Source: Saccharothrix ecbatanensis
GTDB lineage: Bacteria > Actinomycetota > Actinomycetes > Mycobacteriales > Pseudonocardiaceae
NCBI RefSeq assembly: GCF_014205015.1
Contig: NZ_JACHMO010000001.1
Coordinates: forward strand, 6,138,001-6,202,000
Direction of reading: 5' to 3'
Length of the DNA stretch: 64,000 bases
The translations under genes and the position numbers were made by a program. Below the pieces are notes generated by a model. It saw nothing but the letters and a program-made list of their open reading frames with translations, was not told where the DNA came from and did no database searches. This document shows positions 41,583 through 49,484 of this stretch, piece by piece (the stretch's first letter is position 1; every line of letters starts with the position of its first letter).

Positions 41583-42410
41583 ATGAGACTTCGCCTGTTG
41601 GCCCTCGGGTTGCTGGTGGCGGGTTGCGCCGGAACGCCGTCAGCGGTCCACCCTGTCGCGCCCGGTGCGCCGACCGCGCCCGGAGCACCCACCGCCCCCG
41701 CTCCGGTCGACTTCCCGGTGAGCGCCGTTCCGCGTCCGATCGTGCTGATCGGCTCGCCGTGGGAGCCGCTGGAGACGGTCGGCAGCGAGGCCGAGAAGGT
41801 GGCGGTGGGCAACGGCCGGTTCACGTTCACCGGTGGGGAGCCCGCGACCCCGGGACTGATGTCGGTGGAGCTGCCCGACGGTCCGGCCACGTTGCCGCTG
41901 ATCGGCGTGCGGGCTGCGGTGGACGCGGTGAACGCGACGACCGAGGACGGGCCGCAGGGGTCGCCGCTGGAGCTGGTGAGCGCCGAGCTGGGCACGGCGG
42001 CGTTCCGGACCGACCGCGGCGAGCTGGAGTTGCCCGCGTGGCGGTTCCGCAGTTCGTTCGGGAGCGTGTGGGCGTGGCCGGCGCTCACTCCGGAGGCGTT
42101 CTGGAAGCTGGGCGAGGTCGGCTTCGCCACGCACCACGCGGCGACGTTCGACGGGGTGGAGCTGGTGGTGCAGCTGCCCGACCCGGGGCCGCCGTGTCCC
42201 GGTGAGGAGCCGTCCGTCAGCGAGGCCGTGGTGACCGAGGGTGCGGCGTTCGTGACGGTCGGTCTGCGGATTACGGGTGGCGGCACGGGCACCTGCGCGC
42301 GTGACGCGATGTACCGGAGCAAGCCTTACACGGTGAAGCTGAAGGAGCCGTTGGGCGCACGGCTGCTGGTGGACGAGAACAACGGCGTGATCCCCGTGGC
42401 GGTGCAGTAG
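41583..42410 (+). CDS. Lipoprotein of unknown function
   Basis: 275 residues from ATG 41583. The signal is RLRLLALGLLVAGC (lipobox VAGC). A Pro/Ala linker (residues 18-45) leads to a long beta-rich region without recognised domain: VLIGSPWEPLETVGSEAEKVAVG, FRSSFGSVWAWPALTPEAFWKLG and ATFDGVELVVQLP. Two Cys (GPPCPGEE and GTCARDAM) may form a disulphide. It stands alone between divergent and convergent neighbours, with no operon partner to suggest a role. Confidence 0.78.
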   Translation: MRLRLLALGLLVAGCAGTPSAVHPVAPGAPTAPGAPTAPAPVDFPVSAVPRPIVLIGSPWEPLETVGSEAEKVAVGNGRFTFTGGEPATPGLMSVELPDGPATLPLIGVRAAVDAVNATTEDGPQGSPLELVSAELGTAAFRTDRGELELPAWRFRSSFGSVWAWPALTPEAFWKLGEVGFATHHAATFDGVELVVQLPDPGPPCPGEEPSVSEAVVTEGAAFVTVGLRITGGGTGTCARDAMYRSKPYTVKLKEPLGARLLVDENNGVIPVAVQ

Positions 42411-42424
42411 TTCGGGCGCCACGG

Positions 42425-43375
42425 TCAGGAGGCGGCGGGCACGCGGAACGTTCGGCGGTAGGCGTCCGGGGTTACGCCCAGTTCGGCGCGGAGCCGGCGG
42501 CGGAGGTTGGTGGGGGTGCCCAGGCCTGAGCGCTCGGCCACCCGATGCACCGGCAGGTCCGTGGTCTCCAGCAGGCGTTGTGCCAGTCGCACGCGCTGGA
42601 CCTGGAGCCAGCGGCCGGGCGTGCTGCCGGTCTCAGCCAGGAAAGTGCGGTGGAAGGTCCGGTCGCTCATGCCGGCGTGTGCGGCCAGGTCGGCGACGCC
42701 GATCGGCGTGCCAAGGCACCCCACCGCCCAGTCCACTGTGGACGCGATACCGGCGCGGTCCGGCCTGGCGGGCAAGGGCGGGTCCACGTACTGGCGTTGA
42801 CCTCCCTCACGGCTCGGCGGCATCACCAGGCGACGCGCCAAGGCCGCGGCCACGTCAGCGCCATGTGCCCGGCGCACCAGGTGCAGGCACAGGTCCAATC
42901 CACCGACCACACCCGCCGACGTCAAGACCTCGCCACCGTCGGTGAACAGCACATCCCGGACCACCCGCGCCCGAGGTGCGGCGTCCTCCAGCGCGTCGAG
43001 CAGCCGCCAGTGCGTGGTCGCCTCCCGACCGTCGAGCAGCCCCGCCGCCGCCACCGTGAACGCCCCGGAGCACAGCGCCGCCACCGTCCCCGAGAACGAC
43101 CGGAGCGCGCGCACCACCGCAGGCGGCACCGGTGCCGAGGGATCGACCCGACCGGGCACCACCACCAGGTCGCAGTCCTTCAGACCGGCCAGCCCGTGCG
43201 TCGCCGGGATGACGCCCACAGGATCCACCGGCGTCGCCACCCGCCCCGGAGCGCAGAGCCGCAACGAGAACGCGCCGATCCCACTGTCGGTCCGGTCGAC
43301 GCCCCACACCTCGCTCACCACCGAGACGTCGAACATCCGACTGCCCGGCAGCACCAGGACACCCACCGTGCGCAT
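42425..43375 (-). CDS. GlxA-type AraC regulator with DJ-1/PfpI domain
   Basis: 316 residues from ATG 43375. The N-terminal DJ-1/PfpI-like domain (residues 1-175: VGVLVLPGSRMFDVSVVSEVW, VAALCSGAFTVAAAGLLDG with the elbow Cys, GGLDLCLHLVRRAHG) is followed by an AraC DNA-binding domain (PIGVADLAAHAGMSDRTFHRTF and PVHRVAERSGLGTPTNLRRR). This is the GlxA/FtrA layout. It is divergent from the isochorismatase-like gene with 72 bp between starts and is the likely regulator of it. TACTTT lies 6 nt before the ATG. Confidence 0.92.
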   Translation of the reverse strand: MRTVGVLVLPGSRMFDVSVVSEVWGVDRTDSGIGAFSLRLCAPGRVATPVDPVGVIPATHGLAGLKDCDLVVVPGRVDPSAPVPPAVVRALRSFSGTVAALCSGAFTVAAAGLLDGREATTHWRLLDALEDAAPRARVVRDVLFTDGGEVLTSAGVVGGLDLCLHLVRRAHGADVAAALARRLVMPPSREGGQRQYVDPPLPARPDRAGIASTVDWAVGCLGTPIGVADLAAHAGMSDRTFHRTFLAETGSTPGRWLQVQRVRLAQRLLETTDLPVHRVAERSGLGTPTNLRRRLRAELGVTPDAYRRTFRVPAAS

Positions 43376-43381
43376 GGCAGG

Positions 43382-43387
43382 AAAGTA
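43382..43387 (-). promoter_or_regulatory. -10 box of the GlxA-type regulator gene
   Basis: On the minus strand TACTTT ends 6 nt before ATG 43375; no Shine-Dalgarno is present. Confidence 0.45.
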
Positions 43388-43447
43388 CCTGAACATGCCA
43401 GACCTGCCACTCACACGCCGGGCCGCACCCGATCCAGACTTGTCACC

Positions 43448-43963
43448 ATGACCGCTTTGATCCTCATCGACGTGCAGCGCGGCTTCGACGACCCCTACTG
43501 GGGCAAGCGCGACAACCCTGATGCAGAGGCGAACATCGCCCGTCTCCTCGCCTCCTGGACCGGCCCACTGGTGTTCGTCCGGCACGACTCGACCACGCCG
43601 GACTCACCGCTGCGCCCCGGCCAGGACGGCAACCGGTTCAAGCCGGAACTCGACCGGGCCGAACCCGACCTGGTGTTCGGGAAGAACGTCAACTCCGCGT
43701 TCCACGGCGAGGTCGACCTGCACGAGTGGCTGAAAGCCCGGCACATCACCGACATCGTGCTTGCCGGCGTCCAGACGAACATGTGCGTGGAGACGACCGC
43801 CCGGGTCGGCGGCAACCTCGGCTACCGGGTCAAGGTCGTCCTCGACGCCACGTTCACGTTCGGCCTGGAGGACCTGACCGCCGAACAACTCGCCCAGGCC
43901 ACCGCCACCAACCTGCGTGGCGGCGGCTTCGCCGAGATCGTGTCCACCGACGACGTCATCTAA
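43448..43963 (+). CDS. Isochorismatase-like cysteine hydrolase
   Basis: 171 residues from ATG 43448. The catalytic triad of the family is visible: Asp in LILIDVQRGFDD, Lys in LVFGKNVNSAF and Cys in AGVQTNMCVETTARVGGNLGY. Members hydrolyse amides such as nicotinamide, N-carbamoylsarcosine or ureidoacrylate. This short form resembles the YcaC/CSHase-like group. It is divergent from the GlxA-type AraC gene, a common pairing. CAGACT 7 nt before the ATG is a weaker leaderless -10 candidate. Confidence 0.88.
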   Translation: MTALILIDVQRGFDDPYWGKRDNPDAEANIARLLASWTGPLVFVRHDSTTPDSPLRPGQDGNRFKPELDRAEPDLVFGKNVNSAFHGEVDLHEWLKARHITDIVLAGVQTNMCVETTARVGGNLGYRVKVVLDATFTFGLEDLTAEQLAQATATNLRGGGFAEIVSTDDVI

Positions 43964-43998
43964 GAGCCAGATTCCGTGCGGCCTGGATTCCGTGCGAC

Positions 43999-45990
43999 CT
44001 AGATTCCGTGCGCCGACCGCACCACGGTCACGATCTCGTCCATGATCTGGGTCAACTCGTAGTCCTTGGGCGTGAACACCCGCGCCACACCGCGCTCACG
44101 GAGCTTGTCGGCGTCGTCGGGCGGCACGATCCCCCCGACGATGACCGGCACGTCACCGGCGCCGGCCGCACGCAGGCCGTCGACCACCGCGGGCACGACC
44201 TCCAAGTGCGAGCCGGACAGGATCGACAGGCCGACCACGTGCACGTCCTCCTGCACGGCGGCGGCGACGATCTGCGCGGGCGTGAGGCGAATGCCCTGGT
44301 AGACGACCTCGAAGCCGACGTCGCGGGCCCGCACGGCGACCTGCTCGGCGCCGTTGGAGTGCCCGTCGAGCCCCGGCTTGCCGACCAGGATCCGCAGCCG
44401 CTCGCCCAACTCCTCGCCGGTCGCCCGCACGCGCTCGCGCACCCGACCGATCTCCGCCCCGGCCTCACCGGACGCCGACGCGGCGGATACACCCGTAGGA
44501 GCCCGGTACTCGCCGAACGTCTCGCGCAGCGCCGACGACCACTCACCGGTCGTCACCCCCGCACGGGCGCACGCGATGGTCGCCTCGACCAGGTTCTGAT
44601 CCGTCTTGGCCACCGCACGCAGGTCGTCCAAAGTGGACTTCACCAGAGCGTCGTCCCGTGAGGCCTTCCACTCCCGGAGGGCCTCGATCGCGTGCTGCTC
44701 CACCACCGGGTCGATCTGGAGGATCGAGTTCGCGCCCTCGGCCTGCAACGGCGAAGGCTCGGTGGTGGCGAACTTGTTCACGCCCACCACGACGGCGTCA
44801 CCCGACTCGACCCGCCGCCGACGTTCCGCCAACGACGACACCAGCGCCGACTTCATGTACCCGGACTCGACCGCCGCCACCGCGCCGCCCATCGCCTGCA
44901 CGCGGTCGATCTCGGCCCGTGCGCCCTCGACGAGCTCGTCCACCTTGGCCTTGACGACGTGCGAGCCGTCGAAGATGTCCTGGTACTCCAACAGGTCCGT
45001 CTCGTAGGCCAGCACCTGCTGCATGCGCAGCGCCCACTGCTGGTCCCACGGCCGGGGCAGGCCCAGCGCCTCGTTCCACGCGGGCAGCTGGATGGCACGG
45101 GCGCGCGCGTCGCGGGACAGCGTCACGGCCAGCATCTCCAGCACGATCCGCTGCACGTTGTTCTCCGGCTGCGCCTCGGTCAGCCCGAGCGAGTTCACCT
45201 GCACGCCGTACCGGAACCGGCGGTGCTTGGGGTCGGCGATGCCGTACCGGTCACGGGTGATCTCGTCCCACAGCTGGACGAACGCCCGCATCTTGCACAT
45301 CTCCTCGACGAACCGCACCCCGGCGTTCACGAAGAAGGACATCCGGGCGACGACCTCGCCGCGCCGGTCCTCGGGCACCTGGCCGGAGTCGAACACCGAG
45401 TCCAGCACCGCGATCGCGGTGGACAGCGAGTACGCGATCTCCTGCACCGGCGTCGCGCCCGCCTCCTGGAGGTGGTACGAGCAGATGTTGATCGGGTTCC
45501 ACTTCGGCACGTTCGACACGGTCCACGCGACCACGTCGGTGATCAGCCGCAGGCTCGGCCCGGGTGGGAACACGTACGTGCCGCGGGACAGGTACTCCTT
45601 GATGATGTCGTTCTGCGTGGTGCCCGCGAGGGTGGCACGGTCCGCGCCGTGCTCCTCGGCCACGCTCACGTACAGCGCGAGCAGCCACATGGCCGTCGCG
45701 TTGATGGTCATGGACGTGTTCGCCTCGCCCATCGGGATCTGGTCGAACAACAGCCGCATGTCGCCGATGTGGCTGACCGGCACGCCGACCTTGCCGACCT
45801 CGCCCCTGGCCAGCTCGTCGTCCGGGTCGTAGCCCGTCTGCGTGGGCAGGTCGAACGCCACGGACAGGCCCGTCTGGCCCTTGGCGAGGTTGCGGCGGTA
45901 CAGCGCGTTGGAGGCGGTGGCGCTGGAGTGACCCGCGTAGGTCCGCATCACCCACGGACGGTCGCGCTCTCGGTCGGCCGGGTACGGCAC
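43999..45990 (-). CDS. ecm: Ethylmalonyl-CoA mutase (MeaA type)
   Basis: 663 residues from GTG 45990 with AGGAGG 6 nt upstream. The mutase barrel begins WVMRTYAGHSSATASNALYRRN and has GLSVAFDLPTQTGYD, which differs from the VAFDLATHRGYD of methylmalonyl-CoA mutase and fits Ecm/MeaA. The C-terminal B12 domain has the Asp-x-His-x2-Gly motif in GKPGLDGHSNGAE, then GLSILSGSH and PVIVGG. It rearranges (2R)-ethylmalonyl-CoA to methylsuccinyl-CoA with adenosylcobalamin. It is monocistronic. Its 5' region holds a repeated leader hairpin and a degenerate regulon operator. Confidence 0.94.
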   Translation of the reverse strand: MPYPADRERDRPWVMRTYAGHSSATASNALYRRNLAKGQTGLSVAFDLPTQTGYDPDDELARGEVGKVGVPVSHIGDMRLLFDQIPMGEANTSMTINATAMWLLALYVSVAEEHGADRATLAGTTQNDIIKEYLSRGTYVFPPGPSLRLITDVVAWTVSNVPKWNPINICSYHLQEAGATPVQEIAYSLSTAIAVLDSVFDSGQVPEDRRGEVVARMSFFVNAGVRFVEEMCKMRAFVQLWDEITRDRYGIADPKHRRFRYGVQVNSLGLTEAQPENNVQRIVLEMLAVTLSRDARARAIQLPAWNEALGLPRPWDQQWALRMQQVLAYETDLLEYQDIFDGSHVVKAKVDELVEGARAEIDRVQAMGGAVAAVESGYMKSALVSSLAERRRRVESGDAVVVGVNKFATTEPSPLQAEGANSILQIDPVVEQHAIEALREWKASRDDALVKSTLDDLRAVAKTDQNLVEATIACARAGVTTGEWSSALRETFGEYRAPTGVSAASASGEAGAEIGRVRERVRATGEELGERLRILVGKPGLDGHSNGAEQVAVRARDVGFEVVYQGIRLTPAQIVAAAVQEDVHVVGLSILSGSHLEVVPAVVDGLRAAGAGDVPVIVGGIVPPDDADKLRERGVARVFTPKDYELTQIMDEIVTVVRSAHGI

Positions 45991-45996
45991 GGCAAC

Positions 45997-46030
45997 CTCC
46001 TGAGTTGAATTGCCGCTGCTTCGCAGACGG
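45997..46030 (-). promoter_or_regulatory. Conserved 5' leader element (copy B)
   Basis: On the minus strand CCGTCTGCGAAGCAGCGG folds as CCG-(T)-CTGC/GCAG-CGG with a GAA loop. It is followed by CAATTCAACTCAG and the AGGAGG ribosome-binding site. It matches the TetR leader at 17309-17355 almost base for base. Function unknown. Confidence 0.55.
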
Positions 46031-46050
46031 AGGGCTCGCGTTGGTCCGTA

Positions 46051-46068
46051 GCGTACTGACGGGTAACA
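46051..46068. promoter_or_regulatory. Degenerate GTTAC-N6-GTAAC operator upstream of ecm
   Basis: GCGTACT-GACG-GGTAACA: one half is good (GGTAAC), the other keeps only the TAC core. It is 60 bp before the start. Weakest member of the set, supported mainly by the gene's function. Confidence 0.42.
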
Positions 46069-46121
46069 CGGGGCGCGCGTGCCGTTGCTCACTGAATCGA
46101 AGCTGGAGCACCATGTAGGGC

Positions 46122-46412
46122 GTGACCACGCTCACCCCACTGCTGCTGCTCCTAGTCCTCTTCGCGTTCTTCGCGCTGGTGCTCAAGTGGGCGTTCGGCA
46201 ACGACAAGCGTGCCGTCCCCGATTACACCGGAGACGACTTCGGCCTGCTCACCGAAGTCACCGTCGTGTCCAGCCCGGCCGCGGCGGAGGTGCTGGCCAA
46301 ACGCTTGCGGGCGGCTCGGATCAAGGTGACAGTGGTCCGGCGGGACGGGCTGCACCGGCTCATGGTGTTCCCCGCCGACGCGTCCGACGCCAAACTTCTG
46401 CTCCGGGAGTAA
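46122..46412 (+). CDS. Small membrane-anchored protein
   Basis: 96 residues from GTG 46122. One N-terminal transmembrane helix (LTPLLLLLVLFAFFALVLKWAF) and a small cytoplasmic alpha/beta domain with VVSSPAAAEVLAKRLRAARIKVTVV. This resembles the DUF2007-like putative signal-transducing fold. It ends 3 nt before the sulfite-oxidase-like gene, so the two are cotranscribed. CACCAT 7 nt before the GTG is a possible leaderless -10. Role unknown. Confidence 0.75.
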   Translation: MTTLTPLLLLLVLFAFFALVLKWAFGNDKRAVPDYTGDDFGLLTEVTVVSSPAAAEVLAKRLRAARIKVTVVRRDGLHRLMVFPADASDAKLLLRE

Positions 46413-46415
46413 GAC

Positions 46416-47471
46416 ATGACGACCATCGGCCAGTCCCGGATCGCCGCCGACGACGAGGACATCTCGGTCGAGGAGTTGCGCCTCGCCGCCCGCAACCACG
46501 GCATGCCGCTGGAGGCGCTGCGCTACGACGTCACGCCCGCCGGCCTGCACTACCTGCTGATCCACTACGACATCCCGGACACCGCCGACTGGTCGCTCGA
46601 CGTGCTCGGCCGCAAGTGGACGCTCGACGAACTGCGCGCGCTGCCCGCCGTGACCGAGCAGGTGACGCTGGAGTGCGCGGGCAACGGGCGGGCCAAGCTG
46701 CACCCGCGGCCGGTGAGCCAGCCGTGGCTGGACGAGGCGGTGGGTTGCGCGGCGTGGACCGGCACGCCGCTGGCGCCACTGCTGGCCGACCTGCCGCCGG
46801 ACGCGGTGGACGTGGTGTTCACCGGGCTGGACCACGGGCTGGACCGGGGCGTGGAGCAGGACTACCAGCGGGCGCTGCCGGTGGCCGAGGCGTTGCGGCC
46901 GGACGTGCTGCTCGCCTACGAGATGAACGGTCAACCGCTGCTGCCCCAGCACGGCGCGCCGCTGCGGCTCGTGGTGCCCGGCTGGTACGGCATGACGCAC
47001 GTGAAGTGGCTGGGTTCGATCACCGCGCTGGACCGGCCGTTCGACGGGTTCCAGCAGGCCGTCGCCTACCGGATCACGCACGAGCCGGACGACGAGGGCA
47101 CGCCGGTCACGCGCATGCTGCCCAAGGCCCTGATGGCGCCGCCGGGGTTCCCCGACTTCATGACCCGGCAGCGGTTCGTGGACGCCGGGCGGGTGGTGCT
47201 GACCGGTCGAGCGTGGAGCGGTCACGCGCCGGTGGCGAAGGTCGAGGTGGAGCTGGACGGGACCTGGGTGGAGGCGGAACTCGGCCCGGCCGGCGACCGG
47301 TACGCGTGGCGGCGCTGGGAGTGCGCGTGGGACGCGACACCCGGTGAGCACGTGTTGCGCGTGCGTGCGACCGACGCCGACGGCCTCACCCAACCGCTCG
47401 ACCAGCCGTGGAACCGGCAGGGCATGGCGAACAACACGGCCCAGCGGGTGCCGGTCACCGTCCGCCCATGA
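46416..47471 (+). CDS. Sulfite-oxidase-like molybdopterin enzyme
   Basis: 351 residues from ATG 46416. The molybdenum-cofactor domain holds the ligand Cys in QVTLECAGNGRAKL, and GWYGMTHVKWLGSITALD is typical. The C-terminal part is a Mo-co oxidoreductase dimerisation domain (VLTGRAWSGHAPVAKVEVELDGTWVEA, then WNRQGMANNTAQRV). No signal peptide or haem domain, so it is a cytoplasmic SorA/YedY-like relative. The substrate is unproven; sulfite is the family default. Second gene of a two-gene operon. Confidence 0.9.
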   Translation: MTTIGQSRIAADDEDISVEELRLAARNHGMPLEALRYDVTPAGLHYLLIHYDIPDTADWSLDVLGRKWTLDELRALPAVTEQVTLECAGNGRAKLHPRPVSQPWLDEAVGCAAWTGTPLAPLLADLPPDAVDVVFTGLDHGLDRGVEQDYQRALPVAEALRPDVLLAYEMNGQPLLPQHGAPLRLVVPGWYGMTHVKWLGSITALDRPFDGFQQAVAYRITHEPDDEGTPVTRMLPKALMAPPGFPDFMTRQRFVDAGRVVLTGRAWSGHAPVAKVEVELDGTWVEAELGPAGDRYAWRRWECAWDATPGEHVLRVRATDADGLTQPLDQPWNRQGMANNTAQRVPVTVRP

Positions 47472-47495
47472 CCGTCAGGCGCTGACGCGCTCCAA

Positions 47496-47529
47496 GAAAA
47501 GCCCTCCTGACCGGCGGGTCAGGAGGGCT
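47496..47529 (-). terminator. Intrinsic terminator of the peptidoglycan-binding protein gene
   Basis: A perfect 13-bp stem (47500-47512 with 47517-47529; AGCCCTCCTGACC) and 4-nt loop. On the minus strand it is followed by TTTTCTT. The 17 bp from the stem to the stop codon at 47546 is normal spacing. Confidence 0.85.
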
Positions 47530-47545
47530 GTCCGGCACGCGTGGC

Positions 47546-48022
47546 TCAGCGCCGGTAGGCGTAGCAGTCGCGGTTGCGGTCGTCGATGAACTTCATCCGG
47601 TCGCGGGTGTTCGGGCCGTAGATGCCGTCCGCGGCGGTGCCGATGTAGCGCTGCACGGCCTTCAACGCGGCCTCGGTGCGCGCCCCGAAGCTGCCGTCGG
47701 CGTAGAGGTCGCCCACCTTCTCGCTCGAGTAGGGCGACGCCAGGTTCAGCGTCGGGTAGCACCGGCGCATCGTGAACTGGAACCGGGACACGACCGTCGC
47801 GTTCGCCGCGTAGTCGCGGCCGATCTGGCACAAGGTGCTGCCCTTGGCCGTCGGCACCGCGATCGTGTGACCCGATCGCACCATGTCCGTCAACGTGGTG
47901 CACCGGGGCGGCTCCGCGGCCGACGCCGGCGTGGAGAACGCGACGGCCGCCGCCCCCACCGCCAGGACGACCAGGCCGAGCGCCCTCCCGCGCCGGCCCC
48001 GGCCGCCGAACGATTCCCGCAT
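47546..48022 (-). CDS. Secreted peptidoglycan-binding-domain protein
   Basis: 158 residues from ATG 48022 (GGGGGAAG upstream). The Sec signal peptide has a twin-arginine-like basic start (GRGRRGRALGLVVLAVGAAAVAFSTPASA). The mature region has a Cys-paired segment (PRCTTLTDMVRSGHTIAVP to GSTLCQIG) and a C-terminal PG_binding_1-like repeat (FGARTEAALKAVQRYIGTAADGIYGPNTRDRM). There is no catalytic domain, so it probably associates with the cell wall. An intrinsic terminator follows directly. Confidence 0.82.
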   Translation of the reverse strand: MRESFGGRGRRGRALGLVVLAVGAAAVAFSTPASAAEPPRCTTLTDMVRSGHTIAVPTAKGSTLCQIGRDYAANATVVSRFQFTMRRCYPTLNLASPYSSEKVGDLYADGSFGARTEAALKAVQRYIGTAADGIYGPNTRDRMKFIDDRNRDCYAYRR

Positions 48023-48132
48023 GGATCTTCCCCCTGGAAGTCGGAACAACCTGCTCCGACTCTGGGGAAACCGCTGCTCAGGCGATGTCCGGTGAACACC
48101 CGACACCGGACGAGGGGGAATGCCGGCGCGGG

Positions 48133-49389
48133 TCAGGCGCTGACGCGTTCCACGGTCGCGCCGAGCTTGCGCAGGTTCTCCACGAAGCCCGGGTAGCCGC
48201 GCTCGATGTGGAAGATCTCGTACACCTCGGTCGCGCCGTCCGCGCACAGCCCGGCCAGCACCAGCCCCGCGCCCGCACGGATGTCCGACGCCCACACCGG
48301 CGCGCTGGACAGCCGCTCCACACCGCGCACCACCGCGTGGTGGCCGTCGGTACGGGCGTCGGCGCCCAGCCGGATCATCTCCTCGATGAACCGGAACCGC
48401 GCCTCGAACAGGTTCTCGGTGATCATCGACGTGCCCTCGGACACGCTGGACAGCGCGATCGCGAACGGCTGGAGGTCGGTGGCGAAACCGGGGTAAGGCA
48501 GCGTCACGAAGTCCACCGACCGCGGCCGGGCGCGCTGCACCACGCGGAAGCTGTCGTCGGAGACGGTCACCTCGGCGCCCGCCATCCGCAGCTTCTCCAG
48601 CACCAGGTCGAGGTGGTGCGGGTTCACGCCGTGCACGGTGATGTCACCGCGGGTCATGACCGCCGCGAACGCCCACGTCGCGCCGACGATCCGGTCGCCG
48701 ATGACGCGGTGCTCGGTCGGCCGCAACGACTCGACGCCGTGCACCGTGAGCGTGGACGTGCCGGCGCCCTCGATCTTCGCGCCCATCTCCTGGAGCATCA
48801 CGCAGATGTCCACGATCTCCGGCTCGCGGGCGGCGTTGTCGATGACCGTGGTGCCGTTCGCCAGCACCGCCGCCATCAGGATGTTCTCCGTCGCGCCCAC
48901 GCTGGGGAAGTCGAGCCAGATCTGGGCGCCGTGCAGGCCCTCGGCCTCGGCGACCACGCAGCCGTGCTCGATCTCGCTGTGCGCGCCGAGCTTGCGCAGG
49001 CCGGCCTGGTGCATGTCCAGCGGCCTGTTGCCGATCGCGTCACCGCCGGGCAGCGCGACCACCGCGCGCCGGCAGCGGCCCACCAGCGGCCCCAGGACGC
49101 AGACGGACGCGCGGAGCTTGCCCATCGCCTCCGAGTCGGCCCGGTGGTTGAGCTCCTTCGGGGTGGTGATGGTGACGACGCTGCCGTCGAGCACCACCTC
49201 GCAGCCCAGGCTGCGCAGCACGTCCGCCATCAGCGGCACGTCCAGGATCTCCGGGCAGTTGGTGATGGTGGTGGTGCCCTCGGCCAGCAGCGCCGCCGCC
49301 ATCAGCTTGAGCACGCTGTTCTTCGCGCCTACGACGTCGACGTCGCCGACGAGGCGCCCACCGCCCTGAACCCGGAAGTGCTCACTCAC
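48133..49389 (-). CDS. murA: UDP-N-acetylglucosamine 1-carboxyvinyltransferase
   Basis: 418 residues from GTG 49389 (AAGGAG about 12 nt upstream). The EPSP-synthase-like double domain starts [31 protein letters not shown]. The active-site loop reads [17 protein letters not shown]: the position of the fosfomycin-targeted Cys is Asp, as in mycobacteria, so intrinsic fosfomycin resistance is expected. It adds enolpyruvate from PEP to UDP-GlcNAc, the first committed step of peptidoglycan synthesis. It is divergent from the adenosyltransferase gene, as in other actinobacteria. Confidence 0.97.
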   Translation of the reverse strand: MSEHFRVQGGGRLVGDVDVVGAKNSVLKLMAAALLAEGTTTITNCPEILDVPLMADVLRSLGCEVVLDGSVVTITTPKELNHRADSEAMGKLRASVCVLGPLVGRCRRAVVALPGGDAIGNRPLDMHQAGLRKLGAHSEIEHGCVVAEAEGLHGAQIWLDFPSVGATENILMAAVLANGTTVIDNAAREPEIVDICVMLQEMGAKIEGAGTSTLTVHGVESLRPTEHRVIGDRIVGATWAFAAVMTRGDITVHGVNPHHLDLVLEKLRMAGAEVTVSDDSFRVVQRARPRSVDFVTLPYPGFATDLQPFAIALSSVSEGTSMITENLFEARFRFIEEMIRLGADARTDGHHAVVRGVERLSSAPVWASDIRAGAGLVLAGLCADGATEVYEIFHIERGYPGFVENLRKLGATVERVSA

Positions 49390-49471
49390 GTAAGGAACTC
49401 CTTGCTCGATGTGCGGGCAATCCTACGGACGGTCTGAATCGTGCCCGTCCGTGGTGGCCCACTGCGGTGTC

Positions 49472-49477
49472 TACAGT
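49472..49477 (+). promoter_or_regulatory. -10 box for a leaderless adenosyltransferase transcript
   Basis: TACAGT ends exactly 7 nt before ATG 49485. Confidence 0.55.
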
Positions 49478-49484
49478 GCTTGGC

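Noticed and set aside
43999..45990. Methylmalonyl-CoA mutase large subunit.
   Set aside because: The barrel motif is VAFDLPTQTGYD, the protein is about 660 residues with its own B12 domain, and ccr is present; ethylmalonyl-CoA mutase fits better.
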